A DNA stretch of 64,000 nucleotides from contig NC_080421.1 in the NCBI RefSeq assembly GCF_029873635.1, forward strand, positions 39,847,120 through 39,911,119. The letters run 5' to 3'. Made by a program: the position numbers and the translations under genes. Numbering within the stretch: position 1 is the stretch's first letter; each line of letters begins with the position of its first letter. This document shows positions 22,919 through 34,202 of the stretch, piece by piece. This DNA is from Malania oleifera (lineage: Eukaryota; Streptophyta; Magnoliopsida; Santalales; Ximeniaceae). The notes below the pieces were generated by a model. It was not told the DNA's origin and made no database searches. It saw only the letters and a program-made list of their open reading frames with translations.

Positions 22919-23215
22919 TATGGGCCCCACATATTTGGTACACTAGCTCGGATTCCTACATCCGGTGCACGTTACCCCCTTTGGTACGCTAGCTCGGATT
23001 CCTACATCTAGTGCACGTTACCTCCTTTAGTACGCTAGTTCGGATTCCTATGTCTAGGCATGCTAGCTCGAGTTCCTATAAACCTCACGCGGCTTGTGAG
23101 CCCCACGTCTTTGGTACGCTAGCTCGGATTCCAACATCCGGCGCACGTTACCTCCTTACATGCTAGGTCGGATTCCTACATCTGGTGCACGTTAGCTCGG
23201 GTTCCTATAACCCTT
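22919..23215 (+). repeat. GC-richer minisatellite, unit about 45-50 bp
   Basis: Imperfect units contain GGTACGCTAGCTCGGATTCC, then TACATCYGGTGCACGTTACC. They recur about five times (near 22938, 22990, 23030, 23114 and 23160), with shortened units (CTAGCTCGAGTTCCTATAA) between. It starts right at the end of the gypsy III LTR. The units differ from each other, so the array is old. It is not a CRISPR: units are adjacent, diverged and in plant DNA. Confidence 0.7.
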
Positions 23216-23294
23216 ACGCGATTTGTGGGCCTCATATGGCTTGTGGGCCCCACACATCTCCATTGGGCTCTGCACAGCCTCTTGGACCCCCATA

Positions 23295-23295
<1 letters not shown>

Positions 23296-23361
<66 letters not shown>
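23296..23361 (+). repeat. (ATT)n microsatellite
   Basis: About 22 uninterrupted ATT units. All reading frames across it are simple Tyr, Ile or Leu runs and are not genes. Confidence 0.95.
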
Positions 23362-23384
23362 TATCTATTCCCCATCATCACTCA

Positions 23385-23600
23385 CCCTATGCCTTATTTC
23401 CCTCTTTATCATTCATCTGATGCTATATTCTCTTCATTAATCTTCATCCCATGCCTTGTTCCCCTCTTTATCATCCATCTCATGCTATATTCGCTTCATC
23501 ATTCTTCATCTCATGCTTTGTTCCCCTCTTTATCATTCATCCCATGCTATAATCATTTCATCATTTTTCACCCCATACTTTGTTCCCCCTATAATTACTC
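23385..23600 (+). repeat. Pyrimidine-rich minisatellite, unit about 65 bp
   Basis: Three to four imperfect units of the pattern TTCATCCCATGCYTTGTTCCCCTC, TTTATCATTCATCYCATGCTATATTC, CTTCATCATTC occur head to tail. Unit starts fall near 23385, 23445, 23512 and 23570. Confidence 0.7.
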
Positions 23601-24945
23601 CCTTATGTCTTGTTTCCCATGCTTGCCCCAAGCTAAATCTATAAATAATCTTCTCATTCTAAGTACAAGGTAGGAGTTTTTCTTTATTGTAGGAGAAGAT
23701 TTCGAATATTGAAGTCTTCTATTGTAAGTTTATGAAGCTTGTCTCTCTCTTTGTGGGTAAGGAGTGAGGTTACATTTCATTTTCTTGGGAGATCAAGTGA
23801 TCAACCGATCTCGTTTCCTACCGGTGCTGGGTTACCTCATCTAAAGAAAGCACTCTGTACTACCTCAAGTCAGAGCTCAAGAACCACCCCCAGGGAGACG
23901 TTGTGGACTGACTCTTGTAGACTTGCCAACATGAAAAGAAGACCGAAGGAGAGGAAGACGAGAGGTAAAACTCATAGACTTTCCCTTCCTGGGTTACATT
24001 CTGAAGTGTAATAAACGAGATATGAAGTTGTAAGTCAAGGACTCAAACCCAAAGTTAGGTTCAACCTTGAACCTAAAACCTGTTTATCTCTCTGTGAACT
24101 ATTTGAACCCTTGAGTCGGTATGGAACCGGTTTACTATTTTATTTAGTATATGATTTTTTTCTTCTTTTTTCCTTTAAACATTTAATAATTTGAAAACCC
24201 ATAAACAAAATCATAAAATGCCAAAAAAATCACAAAAATTTTTAGGAAAAATTCCAAAAATATTTTCAAACTTTAACTTCTATGAATTTTGTCTTAATTT
24301 TATTTGTACTATTTTGAAGTTCGGGAAAAATATTAAAAAATCATAAAAGTCACAAAATATTTTGACACTTAGAAAAAATCAAAAAAACATTTTCAAGGTC
24401 CAGGAAATTATTTTTACCCCGAATGAGCCCAAAACCTCCCAAGGTTTCAAAAATGTAATTCTTCCTTACTTAGAAAACTACCTATAAATTTCAAAAGACC
24501 TGCAAGTTATTTTTTGTAAAAACTTATTTTCTCAATTTTTCGATCCCGATGATTGCAAATAAGGGTGTTGAGCTTTTTGAAACACGATATGCCCCGGTTA
24601 TGAGGGAATACCTATATGTTATTTTTCTTCAAGTATTTGTTTTACAATTTTAAAAAAGGGAGTAATTTTAAAGGCTTATTAAATTAATTTTGAGATAATT
24701 TTTAACTAATCTGATACTGTTCGTAAGAATGGGCACGTAGGGGGTGCGAATACCTTCCCCTCATGTATCCGTACTCCCGAACCCGTATCTGGTAACGCAA
24801 ACCGATTCTACCCTTAATTAGGTGGTAATCAAGTGTTCTAACCGCACTAAAAGGTTAGTAACAACTCCATTTCTATTTTTACCAAAAAATCAAAATAATA
24901 CCTTTTCATTCGCCTCATTCCGCCCGGGAACATCACAACAATGGG
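23601..24945 (+). other. Degenerate LTR-like DNA, no gene
   Basis: 23601-24120 has no supportable coding sequence. 24120-24560 is AT-rich with repeated AATCATAAAA and AAATTTTT stretches. 24560-24945 is clearly similar to 45700-46143 (shared blocks include GAGTAATTTTAAA, AACGCAAACCGATTCTACCCTTAAT and GTTAGT[A/G]ACAACTCCATT, then a GC-rich end with CATCACAACA). Both look like the 3' part of the same LTR family, possibly a Tat/Ogre-type gypsy; the family assignment is inference. Confidence 0.45.
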
Positions 24946-25195
24946 ACAAGCTCATAAGTTGAATTCTCAACATAACTTAAATTTTATTCCATGTCTATCG
25001 CATTCCATTTTACAATCCAAACATGACTAGTACTACGTGACTTTGTCAATTTTACCCAAAAAATTTTCATTTCATTCAACCTTTGTTTTTAAATATTTGT
25101 TAAATGAGAACATATGATCTAATAATTGTTGCATAATTCCAAATGTATCGAAGCTGCAGCATTGGTGTGGATTGGGCGTGGGGTTGCCAGCCTCC
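24946..25195. other. Intergenic, nothing recognised
   Basis: AT-rich sequence without an ORF, repeat structure or RNA gene that I can support. Confidence 0.5.
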
Positions 25196-25204
25196 TTCAC
25201 AACC

Positions 25205-25345
25205 AGAATTGTATTTTACTTTTTGAGATGCCAAACTTGGTCATTGATTTGTAAAGTTCTTCAACCCTCTTGAGATCTTCTAATGGAGGTTGCCATGGGA
25301 GGAAAGATTCATCTTTGTAATCTGCTAAGGATCCTTCGTTGAAAA
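25205..25345 (-). other. Exon-like coding remnant, function unknown
   Basis: On the minus strand a 40-residue stretch (SLADYKDESFLPWQPPLED, then LKRVEELYKSMTKFGISK) has the composition of real plant protein rather than random translation. It is preceded by a pyrimidine-rich run with an AAG that could serve as a 3' splice site, and followed by a possible donor (AAAAGTAAAATAC). No neighbouring exon could be found within a few kb. I do not recognise the family. It could be a single captured exon or the remains of a gene broken by transposons. Confidence 0.3.
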
Positions 25346-25750
25346 AAACCAAAGAATAAAAAATGCCTGTTTGCAATTTCAAACTTGGAAAAATGCAATT
25401 GTGGAGGGTATACATATTTTGTGTATCATAAGTCATTGAATGATACTAATAAATAATAATTCAATGTGGGGTGCATGTGCGTAGATGTATGTACAAGCCA
25501 AAGATAATCTTTATTTGTATTTTCTATCTTTTGTCACAGAGAGGATTCTTAACATCAACCTGACCTCATGCAAATTGTGTCAAACTCCACGTTTGCTTGT
25601 TTTCATCCCAAGCTCTTGACAGATCGAGCATTGGAGGGTAAATGGGTCTTAGAAACTCCAAACCCCAAGTACATTAAAATGGGTCTCAAAAGATAAGTGC
25701 TTATTATAAAAGAGTATTTTATAATATTAGACTATACTTTTTTAGAAGGT

Positions 25751-26044
25751 AAAAGACACTAACTTCTCATAAAATTTGATAAAAAAAATACGAGACTTTT
25801 TTTAAAATTTCAAAATATTTCATAAACCGGTTATGAGGTTTCAAAAATGTCAGAGACTTCCATTGACATTTAATTTTTGGGATACTTAATATTTACATCT
25901 TTCAAAAAATTTGTCCTTTCATAATATATAAGGGGAGATTTGTGTCTTTTTGATAAATTTTAAGAAAAAAATTGTAGAATTCTCGAAAATATATGGGGTG
26001 GTTAATGTCTTTTTATCAAATCTCAAAGGAAGTTAGTGTCTTTT
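25751..26044. mobile_element. MITE-like element with terminal inverted repeats
   Basis: The left end AAAAGACACTAACTTC...ATTTGATAAAAA and right end TTTTTATCAAAT...GAAGTTAGTGTCTTTT form an imperfect inverted repeat of about 36 bp around 294 bp of AT-rich DNA. No clear target-site duplication is seen. A similar end (CAAAAGACCTCCCATGAGATTTGAT, minus strand) occurs at about 52090-52115, suggesting a family. Confidence 0.5.
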
Positions 26045-28480
26045 GTCATTTTTTAAATTATTTTTAAAAAAAAATTAAAAAATATTTTTAAAAAGATATG
26101 CAAGTCAGCATTGTCTCTGTGTTATTGTCTCCTTGAAAGCCAAAAAATATAGAGTACCAAATTGCAGCTGACGGCACAAGAGTTAACCTAATAAAAAATA
26201 ATCAAAGCTCATCTCCAATTTATAACCTTTTCTGTTTACCTGTTCTTAGTCAATAACCTTTTTTTTAACATACTCGTCTATTTTATATGTAAACCAACTC
26301 ACCTGGTCACCTTCTCAAAAAAAATTTTGGGCAATCTCATGGTCATTGCCTTTCATCTTTGACAACTCATTGGAAGTCATAGAAAGCCACAATGGCAGCA
26401 TTAACATTATTTATGGGTGACAGTCCAATCAAAATACTGCTGGTTTTTTTTTTTTTTTTAAGTATCATAGTTGGATTGCTGACTAGAATCAAGAATTCAA
26501 AATAACGCAATAATGCTTTCTTATGATTGTATGATGAGATCTAAGTAGTGTATGATGTTTGGAGTTAGGGTTCAAATAGAATCAAAATTCAGGCCCTCAT
26601 TTCTATCATGCTGTTTGGTTTTGAAGATAAAATCACATTTTAACTGAGCAGTGTTGGTTTTTCCATTTACTACATGTTTGGTTGATAGGGATTGACAACA
26701 CGTTTGATGCATAGGAATTGCCTCCGAGTCTATTCAATATATGCTTCTAGTAAAAGTCAAGTCCAAATACCCAATACTCATGATCAAAGCAAAAATTTTA
26801 AATTCGTGATCTAAAAAATAAAATAAAAAAATTATAATTTTGTGATTGGATATCAAATGTTTAACAATTTACCAAATTATAATTTTAAAAATAACCTTAG
26901 TTATTGTGTTACGAAATCCACGAACTATCCGATGCAAATAATCATTAATCCGTCACTTAATTGAGTTGGATATGAATTATAATTTTTTTACCTGATAATT
27001 TGTCTTATCTGCTATAAATTATCTGACTTAATCTACTTTGCCCAGTCTACTTCACTGCTAACACTTACACTATTTGATGCTGATTTCAATCTTAAATTTT
27101 AATATCCTATACCTAACATTAAGGAATTGTTAGACTCAATTTAATGACTTAGGGCTATCTCCTTTGTTTATAGAAAGGATTTTTAGTGTGAAATCCCATT
27201 CAAGAAAAACTAAGATATAGGGGGGCTCAGGTGCAAAATGCATAGACTTCTCCTAAATTTTGTCCAAAAGATAAATACTCTCCTAATGTTTAAACCACTT
27301 TGGGAGATACATGTTAAAAAGAAGAGATATAATTGTTAAAAGAGATGCTTTTCTCTTTGTATTTGTTTTAATCAAATCCTTTTATATAAATGTTAAAAAC
27401 TCATCAACTACTTCTATTTTTATGCCAACAAATCAAACTTCATGAAAGGAATATAAATGCTATTACGCTTAAATGTTAAGAAATGTGTCAATTTCTTCTT
27501 TTTAACAAACCTCAAAATAGGTTAATGTTTTTTTTTTTTTTTTTTATATAAGTAGACATGCTAAAAATATTTTTATTATTTTCTTACCCTATATTTGGAG
27601 AGGCCTTAGATTTGGAGTTGTATTGATTTTGGATAAGATGTTATATAAAATTATATTGAAATTTATCCAAATCCATCCTAAATTCAAGGTTTGAAATATA
27701 TGCTCTCGAATGCAACGTTTGAGTATATTTTGTTATTAATTTATTTAATTTGTTTCGACAAGAAGAATAATTCAAAAATAGAAATAACACCGAAAAGCAT
27801 TAACATGCTAGGTGCAACATCACAAAATAATGTTTCGAAAGGCACATTTGAGGCTTGCCTAAATCACTTTGAAACACACTAAACAAGCATGCTAATTTAA
27901 CATTTGCAAACATAGTTAACAATTTTGTACTTTTTTTTTTTTTTTTTTTTGAGGCTTTTACATTTTGAGATTTTATAATTTTGTTCACATTTAGGTTTAC
28001 ACTAAGCTATCAAAATTTCATTACATGTATGAAAGAAAAGACTAAGCAATACTCAATTATGAGTGACTTTCTAACTTTGAAAGATAAATCTTTCCAAAAC
28101 AAATGAACGTTACATCTCTGATCATGACCATAAATTAAACACTATAATCTGATGATCATCTCTTGGCAAAGTTTATTTATGGTTTGGATGATAGAAAAGT
28201 AGTTCACAAATAATATTTTATTCTTATTTCAATTTTCATTTTAATCTTGTAAAAATTTTAATGTATATGCTACTTACTTATTTTCAAAAAAAAAAAAAAA
28301 AAAATTGTCAAATGACTCATGTCTTGCATATCCCCAACAATATATTAATTAAATTACAAGGAATATGCTTACCATGAGACCTCACAAACTGATTAGGTTA
28401 CATTTGGTTTGCAGAATATCTATTTATAAGGATAAAATCAAATAAAATGAAAAATGTAATTAAAAATATGTGAATAAATA
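26045..28480. other. AT-rich intergenic, no gene found
   Basis: This stretch has poly-T and poly-A runs (26440, 27528, 27932, 28288) and no supportable coding region. 27230-27530 resembles the MITE-like pieces in style (TAGACTTCTCCTAAATTTTG) but no clean inverted ends were found. Confidence 0.5.
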
Positions 28481-30050
28481 AATAGTGAAAATCAAGTCTT
28501 AGAAATGTTTTTAAAATTTTTTATTGAATTTTTCTAAATTTTTTATGATTTTCTAAGTTTCAAAAAGCAATTTTCTAACCTAAAAATATTTTTTTGAATT
28601 TTTGTGGATTTTTTTTAATTTTTATGATTTGTCAAGCGCCAAAAATAATTTTATAACCATAAAATATTTTTTAGATTTTTTCTACAATTTTTCTAAATTT
28701 TTTTTGTATTTTTTATGATTTTTGTTGAATTTATTAGTGAATCATTGAGTATTTAAATAGTAAAATAAATGAAATAAAGAAGAACTAGTGAAAACCGGTT
28801 TGGGAGAGGGAAATCAGTCAAACGTTGACCAGTCTGGGGGAAAATCGGTTTAAGGCCTAGTCAGGGCCATCCCATGTGTCAAGGCTTGATTGGGGTGCAT
28901 ATAAGTGGAGACAAGTGACATGGCAACATCACAGACTTCCATTGATGGTGGGGATCGAACAGCAAAAGAAGGGTGCTTCCCAACATTAATCGCCCATGGA
29001 CAGGGTTGCGAGGTGCTGTCTGGAGGATGGAGGAGTGGGTATATCAAGAGGCATTTACCTCGGAGTGATCATGGTCGTTGATGGGAAATGTTGATCCAAC
29101 GATGGATGGGAGATGGTTCCGAATTGCTGACATGGTTTAATCTAGGGCGTAGACATGCACCACTGATCCTACAGTTGCTAGAAAACCACATCATGCATTG
29201 ATGGCAAGGGGACAAGGAGCCACATGTCGCGCCAAGGATCGGGGAAGCGGAGCTTAAGGAGGCAAGCATCATGACACTCTTGACACCGATGATCTAGACC
29301 GTTGCTGAGGAGCAGTAATCCAACTGTAGCAATGAAGCACGCACAGATCGCAAACGTGTAGAGATCTTAATCATCGCCAAGGATTCTGATCATGCGATGG
29401 GCGTTCAAGGCACTCGGATTAATCACGTGGCTTGATCTGAGTCATACGCAAGAAACACAAAAATGAGCGGTCCAGATTCGACCGTGCATCACTTTGATCT
29501 AAGGGTGATAAAAGGTCCCACATGGCACAATCTCTGAATTCCAAGGTTAGACATATTTAAACTAATAAATTTCTTTTTTCCTCATTTTGTCACTTCTCTT
29601 TTAAATCCCCTCTCTCACCCCTCTTTAGCATTCTCCCCTTTTTTCCCTTCTTTCTTTCCCTTTCACTTTCTTTCTCTGTTCTCTCCTCTCTATCTTCTCT
29701 ACAAATAGAAACCTTAGGGTTTCTAGTTCATCAACCTTCCCTCAATCTCTCCTCTCCGCGAACCCAACTCAGAAACCTTAGGGTTTCTAAGATTTTTCCT
29801 CAATTCTCGTCGCAAATCTAAGCTTAGAAACCCTAGGGTTTCTAAGATCCTACAACTCAGCTCTCAGCTTTCTGTCCCTTTTCCTCTATCCATTTCTTTT
29901 TCTAGCACTTTGATTCAACCCCCTCTCCTCACCTCAAGGCTCTCTCTCATTCTCTCTTTTCTCCTTCTCTCTGTACGCAGGCGAGTGGAACCCTAGGGTT
30001 TTTGGTCTATTACCCGCCGCTAAACTCCTACAAATTTTTCCTCAACCCTT
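28481..30050 (+). mobile_element. Degenerate LTR-like stretch with leader-like CT-rich end
   Basis: 28481-28760 is AT-rich with repeated ATTTTTTATGATTTT units, resembling the inverse of 24180-24540. 28790-29500 is GC-richer and non-coding. 29560-29990 looks like a promoter and 5' leader: TATTTAAAC near 29557, then a strongly CT-rich stretch with four telo-box palindromes. LTR identity is inferred; no matching partner LTR or coding sequence is present. Confidence 0.35.
29708..30003 (+). promoter_or_regulatory. Four palindromic telo-box motifs
   Basis: AGAAACCTTAGGGTTTCT occurs near 29707 and 29771, AGAAACCCTAGGGTTTCT near 29826, and GGAACCCTAGGGTTTTT near 29988. Each joins a telo-box (AAACCCTA) to its inverse. 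Telo-boxes are common near plant transcription starts, especially of translation-related genes. Confidence 0.6.
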
Positions 30051-30661
30051 TAGACTTTGGGTGCCCGATCATATTTTCGGTGGCCCGAAGGCAAGTGTTT
30101 GGTCGCCCGGGGATATATTTGAACTAAAACCATAAGGCGCCCGAGTTGGTGAACAGTCCCTTTCGAAAGGTTCGGGTGCCCGGGGAAAATGTGTGTATTT
30201 AAGGTTCGGTCACTCGAGGGCTAGTCAACATTTTGACTTTCAAAGATCGGGCACCTGAGGAGTTTTATACTCCAAAGGTTCGGTTGCCCGACTCCTCTTA
30301 TCTTGCTTAGATTTGTCCAATTTTAAGCACAATTATAACACACTCATATATTTTATGCTATGTGTGTGAGTATTGGAGCCTAAGGTCTTGCTATGGTCTA
30401 ATTGAGCTTACACTATATCCTGTATGCATGATGTGCAGATAAGCATACAACCACATCCTAGATTACTATTATAGACCTTATTACTTAAATAACTAATATA
30501 TTACAATGAAAATTACAAAGTTTCACGGTCTTCTTGTTTCTTCAAGTATCATCAAGGAAGTTTGATTTGAACTTGCACACGCACTTGACAATCATCAAAT
30601 ATCAGTATTTTCATTATCAAAATTGGGTGCGACCTATGAGATCAACATTCTCTCCCTTTTT
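30050..30661 (-). mobile_element. Sirevirus-type LTR fragment with polypurine tract
   Basis: On the minus strand AAAAAGGGAGAGAA (30661-30648) is followed by TGTTGATCTCATAGG, an LTR start. Downstream (30300-30060) lie several copies of a motif around CGGGCGCCCGA/GGTTCGG, the analogue of the motif arrays in the other Sirevirus-type LTRs. The lower boundary is not clear. Confidence 0.6.
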
Positions 30662-31234
30662 GATGATGACAAATACACCAAGCAAAAGTGTGGGTTAAGC
30701 CTAAGAAGGCTCCCTCTTTCAATATGCATTCTAAACAAATTATTTTACCTTACCCATTATTTTTGCCCCTTTTTCCATCTCCCCCTTTTGGCAACAGTAA
30801 AAAGGGCCAATTAAAGTAAACCAGGCAATGGGTAAATGTTACAAATATACAAGAAAAGTTGGAAAGATTTATAAAAATTTCGGCAAAGTGCCGTTTGTAA
30901 ATCGGACTTTCCAAAATACGTCCTGTATAATTATAACATGTTTGAATCTAAATATGTCCTAGTAGTTTATACACAACTACTCAAACAATTCAGTATGGTC
31001 CAATCAAGCAAATTAAATTTCAATACAATTATGAAGTGGACAAGTTGTGCATCACAAATGATAATCAATATAAGCATGCGATAGAAATATGAATTGTGCA
31101 CACAATCAATCAATCACCTTTCACAAAGTTTAAAGCAAGAAAATAAGTTAATCATTAGTATCAGTTGCTAAGACTTGGCAAGTTCCCATGAGAGAGCTTC
31201 CCCTAAATTTATGCAAGTTATGAAACTTTTAAGA
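30662..31234 (-). other. Sirevirus 3' noncoding region
   Basis: It lies between the pol end and the LTR. Minus-strand tracts like AAAAGGGGGAGAT (30790-30778) and AAAGAGGGAGC (about 30719-30709) repeat the polypurine tract, as in the element at the left edge. There is no room for, and no sign of, an env-like ORF. Confidence 0.6.
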
Positions 31235-32118
31235 TTTAGGAAGCTTCTCTACTATGCATTAAGCCTAACTCACGTCTAATTTGTACGAACCTATCCTCGG
31301 TTAGTGGTTTAGTGAATATGTCAGCCCATTGTTCATTGGTGCATACAAACTCAAGTGCAATATCTCCTTTTTGTACATGATCACGAAGAAAATGATATCT
31401 AATCTTAATGTGTTTAGTTCGTGAATGTGAGATAGGATTTTAGAGATGTTGATTGCACTAGTATTATCACATTTAATCAGTATTGTTTCATAGTGCAATC
31501 CAAAATCCACAAGTTGTTGTTTCATATAAAGAGTTTGGGCATAACAACTTCCAGCCGCAATATCTTCAGTTTCGGCTGTGGATAAGGCAACTGAGTTTTG
31601 TTTCTTGGAGAACCAAGAAACAAGAGATTGTCCTAGGTAATGACAAGTCTCGTTAGTGCTTTTTCTATCAACCTTAGTATCGGCAAAGTTGGCATCAGTG
31701 TAACTCACAATCTCAAAGGTGGTATGCTTAGGATACCACAATCCTAATTCAATAGTCCCAACTAGATACCTAAGGATTCGTTTGACAGCTTTTAAGTGAG
31801 ATTCCTTAGGAGCAGCCTGAAACGTATCACGTATATATACACTAAACATAATATCAGGCCTACTAGCAGTGAGATATAGGAGACTCCCAATCATGCCACA
31901 ATACAAGTTTAATGGAAGGGTTCATAGGTGTACCAAGAATTTTGTAATCTTCCATATTAAATTTCTTTCGCAAATCCCTGATATATTTAGATTGGCATAT
32001 GAAAGTTCCATGATTGGCTTGCTTAATTTGTAGCCCTAAGAAGAAACTAAGTTCACCCATCATGCTCATTTCAAATTCACTTTGCATGCATTTGGCAAAC
32101 TCATTACATACAGAATCT
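31235..32118 (-). pseudogene. Sirevirus RT end and RNase H fragment
   Basis: The minus strand reads from just after the YVDD motif (NEFAKCMQSEFEMSMMGEL, from about 32112) through the C-terminal reverse transcriptase and RNase H (31906-31440, VSWFSKKQNSVALSTAETE) to the end of pol near 31235. It is clearly related to 3870-4778. Frameshifts lie near 31880 and 31440. The fragment is cut at its 5' side at about 32106-32118, exactly where gypsy II LTR sequence of the opposite strand begins, with about 13 bp shared by both. Confidence 0.85.
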
Positions 32119-32847
32119 CAGGGTATAACAGAAGTTCCTATGTCTTTGGGGGTTTCTTCACCTGGATTCTATCATGAGGGCTTATATCATGACATACAGA
32201 ATCCCAAGGTATAGCAGAAGTTCCTATATATATACAGATATATCATCCAGCAGCAGTTTATATTATTATATTAGTAGTATGTACAGATAGTAAACTCAGA
32301 TACACAGTTGTATATTAAACTACATTACATGTGTTTTGTACAGTATATCAGCTTACTCATTTTACAGTATTAGTATTATTTCAGTATGTTAAATGTGCAA
32401 CTCAGCTGCCACACATTAGTGATAGCATATTTCTTCTTACTGAGTGTTGTCTCATCCCAGTGACTTCCTATTTTTTAGGAGATCCAGTTAGGAGAGCAGA
32501 TTAGGCTCGCGGGTAAATGTTGTCTTGTGCTGCCCTTCGCTGAGAGGGTAGGTGTATTTTTGGTGTCAGTGTTTTGGGGTAGATCCTAGGTTTTAATGTT
32601 GTCACTGGGTATTATGTGTTGTAAATATACTTCAGAATATTATAGCTTTCTGGTATTGTGTATTTGACAATTTACAGCTTTTGTATACCGTTGCTTAGGG
32701 GTGTATGACATACAGAGTTTTTCCTCAGTGCTCCTTTGGGCCTGGGATAATTTTAGTAGTATATCAGACAGATGGTATTTACGTTATATATATATATATA
32801 TGGAAAAAATATAATAAAATATGTTATATAAGTAGCAGGTTGTTATA
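32106..32847 (+). mobile_element. 5'-truncated 5' LTR of gypsy II
   Basis: From about 32160 it matches the 3' LTR (TCATGAGGGSTTATATCATGAC and following, to CAGCAGCAGTTTATATT at 32266), then continues with the LTR end absent from the 3' copy, ending ...GGTTGTTATA. A short duplicated piece (CATACAGAATCTCAGGG..., 32106-32143) precedes it. The left junction is with minus-strand Sirevirus sequence. Confidence 0.75.
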
Positions 32848-32849
32848 AT

Positions 32850-32861
32850 TTGGTATCAGAG
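32850..32861 (+). other. tRNA-Met primer binding site of gypsy II
   Basis: TTGGTATCAGAG, three bases from the LTR end, pairs with the 3' end of initiator tRNA-Met, which primes minus-strand DNA. The following AACA departs from the usual sequence by one base. 32862-33174 is the gag leader without coding sequence. Confidence 0.8.
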
Positions 32862-33174
32862 AACAGGTTGCTAGGTTCTGTAGACTCTAAAATGCAGCGG
32901 ATACAATACCAGAATACAGGAAAAAAGATTTAAGGTTTTGTTCTGTGGTTTAGATACAGGATTTTCATAATGGTTTCTGTGTTTTTCCTGGGGTAACGAT
33001 TTCAGGAAAACCATAGTAAACTATAGACGAGTCGTGTGTCTAGGTTGCAGGATTGGATTTTGGGTCAGGAACAAGAGAGATTGTTAATAGAGAGTTTGAA
33101 ATTTTAGTTGAACGGAATAAATTAGATCTGTATAGGATATAGGATTCTAAAATGGTGTTATATGTATTTTCAGT

Positions 33175-34202
33175 ATGGATCCAGGGAGTAGTAGTACGAA
33201 TGCTGGAGGTGATAGACCAGGACCCTCCAATATAGGTGGTGGAGATACAGATGCAATATTGTGCAGCGTCAACCAACAGGTGATGGCTAAGATGGCTAGG
33301 AGCGGAGGAGAGCGTGGCAGCACAATCGAGCAGTTTACACGGATGAAGCCTCCCTTTTTTTGCTGGAGGACCTGATTCAATCATAGCTAAAAAATGGGTT
33401 CGGGACGTTGAGGAGATCTTAGCAGTGCTAGCATGTATAGATAAGTAGAAGGTGTCTTTTGCATCATTTAAATTGACAGGAGAGGCAAAAAGCTAGTGGA
33501 GATCAACGCGTTTGATTGAGAAGCAGAGGCCTGATTTCGTGCCAGTATTATGGAGTCAGTTCAAGGAATTATTCTTCAAGCGATATTTCCCTACTATCAT
33601 TCAGAGCATGAAGGCAGCAGAATTACTACATTTGGCTCAAGGACAGATGATAGTGTCTCAGTATGTTGCACGGTTTATTGAGTTATCTCGTTTCGCCCCA
33701 CACTTAGCACCAGATGAGGAGAAGAAAGCAAAGGAAGTTTGAAGAAGCCTTGAGGCAGAATTTGTTTCAGCATGCTATTGGCTTTTGGGCTCAGACGTTT
33801 GTAGAAGTGGTGCATAGAGCTACTATTATTGAGAGTGGTTTGCAGAGGGGTGTTGTGGCTCAGAGTCAGAGGAAGAGGTCCTCGTCTTAGGATCTTTAGG
33901 TGAGTTCTAGTAGAGGGCCATGGAGAGGAGAGCGATATGGAGGTGGTCAAGGACGGATGATGGGCCATGATGGTCCTCAGGGTGGATGAGCCATTTCTAC
34001 CTATCTTAGATGTGGCAGGAGACATCCAGGTGAATGTAGAATGAGAGAGGATGTTTGCTACCATTGTGGGAGACATGGGTACAGATCTTGGTCGTGTCAA
34101 GGATTGCCAGCCCAGGCACCAGCTCCTAGACCATAACGGGGTGGTTATCAGGTACCCCATGGAGGCCAGCAGAAGAACACTGTACCGGTAAGAGTCTATG
34201 CA
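33175..34202 (+). pseudogene. Gypsy II Gag, broken
   Basis: The start ATG at 33175 fits the position after the leader. A frame shift in a T-run near 33353 cuts the first segment. The retrotransposon Gag domain (WSQFKELFFKRYFP, MTVSQYVARF-like, 33512-33742) is open, then a stop near 33740. Near 34010-34110 two Cys/His knuckles appear, the second reading CYHCGRHGYRSWSC, in which the zinc-binding His is replaced by Tyr. Stops at about 33448 and 33495 were also read. Confidence 0.83.

Noticed and set aside
22919..23600. CRISPR-like repeat-spacer array
   Set aside because: Units are adjacent and diverged without unique spacers of constant length, and the DNA is a plant nuclear genome. It is minisatellite DNA.
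23185..23673. Long ORFs over the ATT run
   Set aside because: They are simple Ile, Leu or Tyr runs from a microsatellite, with no protein domain.
28850..29272. Two minus-strand ORFs of 65-67 codons
   Set aside because: Composition-driven open frames in GC-richer LTR-like DNA, with no recognisable motif or neighbour.
33040..33384. Minus-strand ORF overlapping gypsy II gag start
   Set aside because: Antisense shadow of the gag coding sequence; no independent support.
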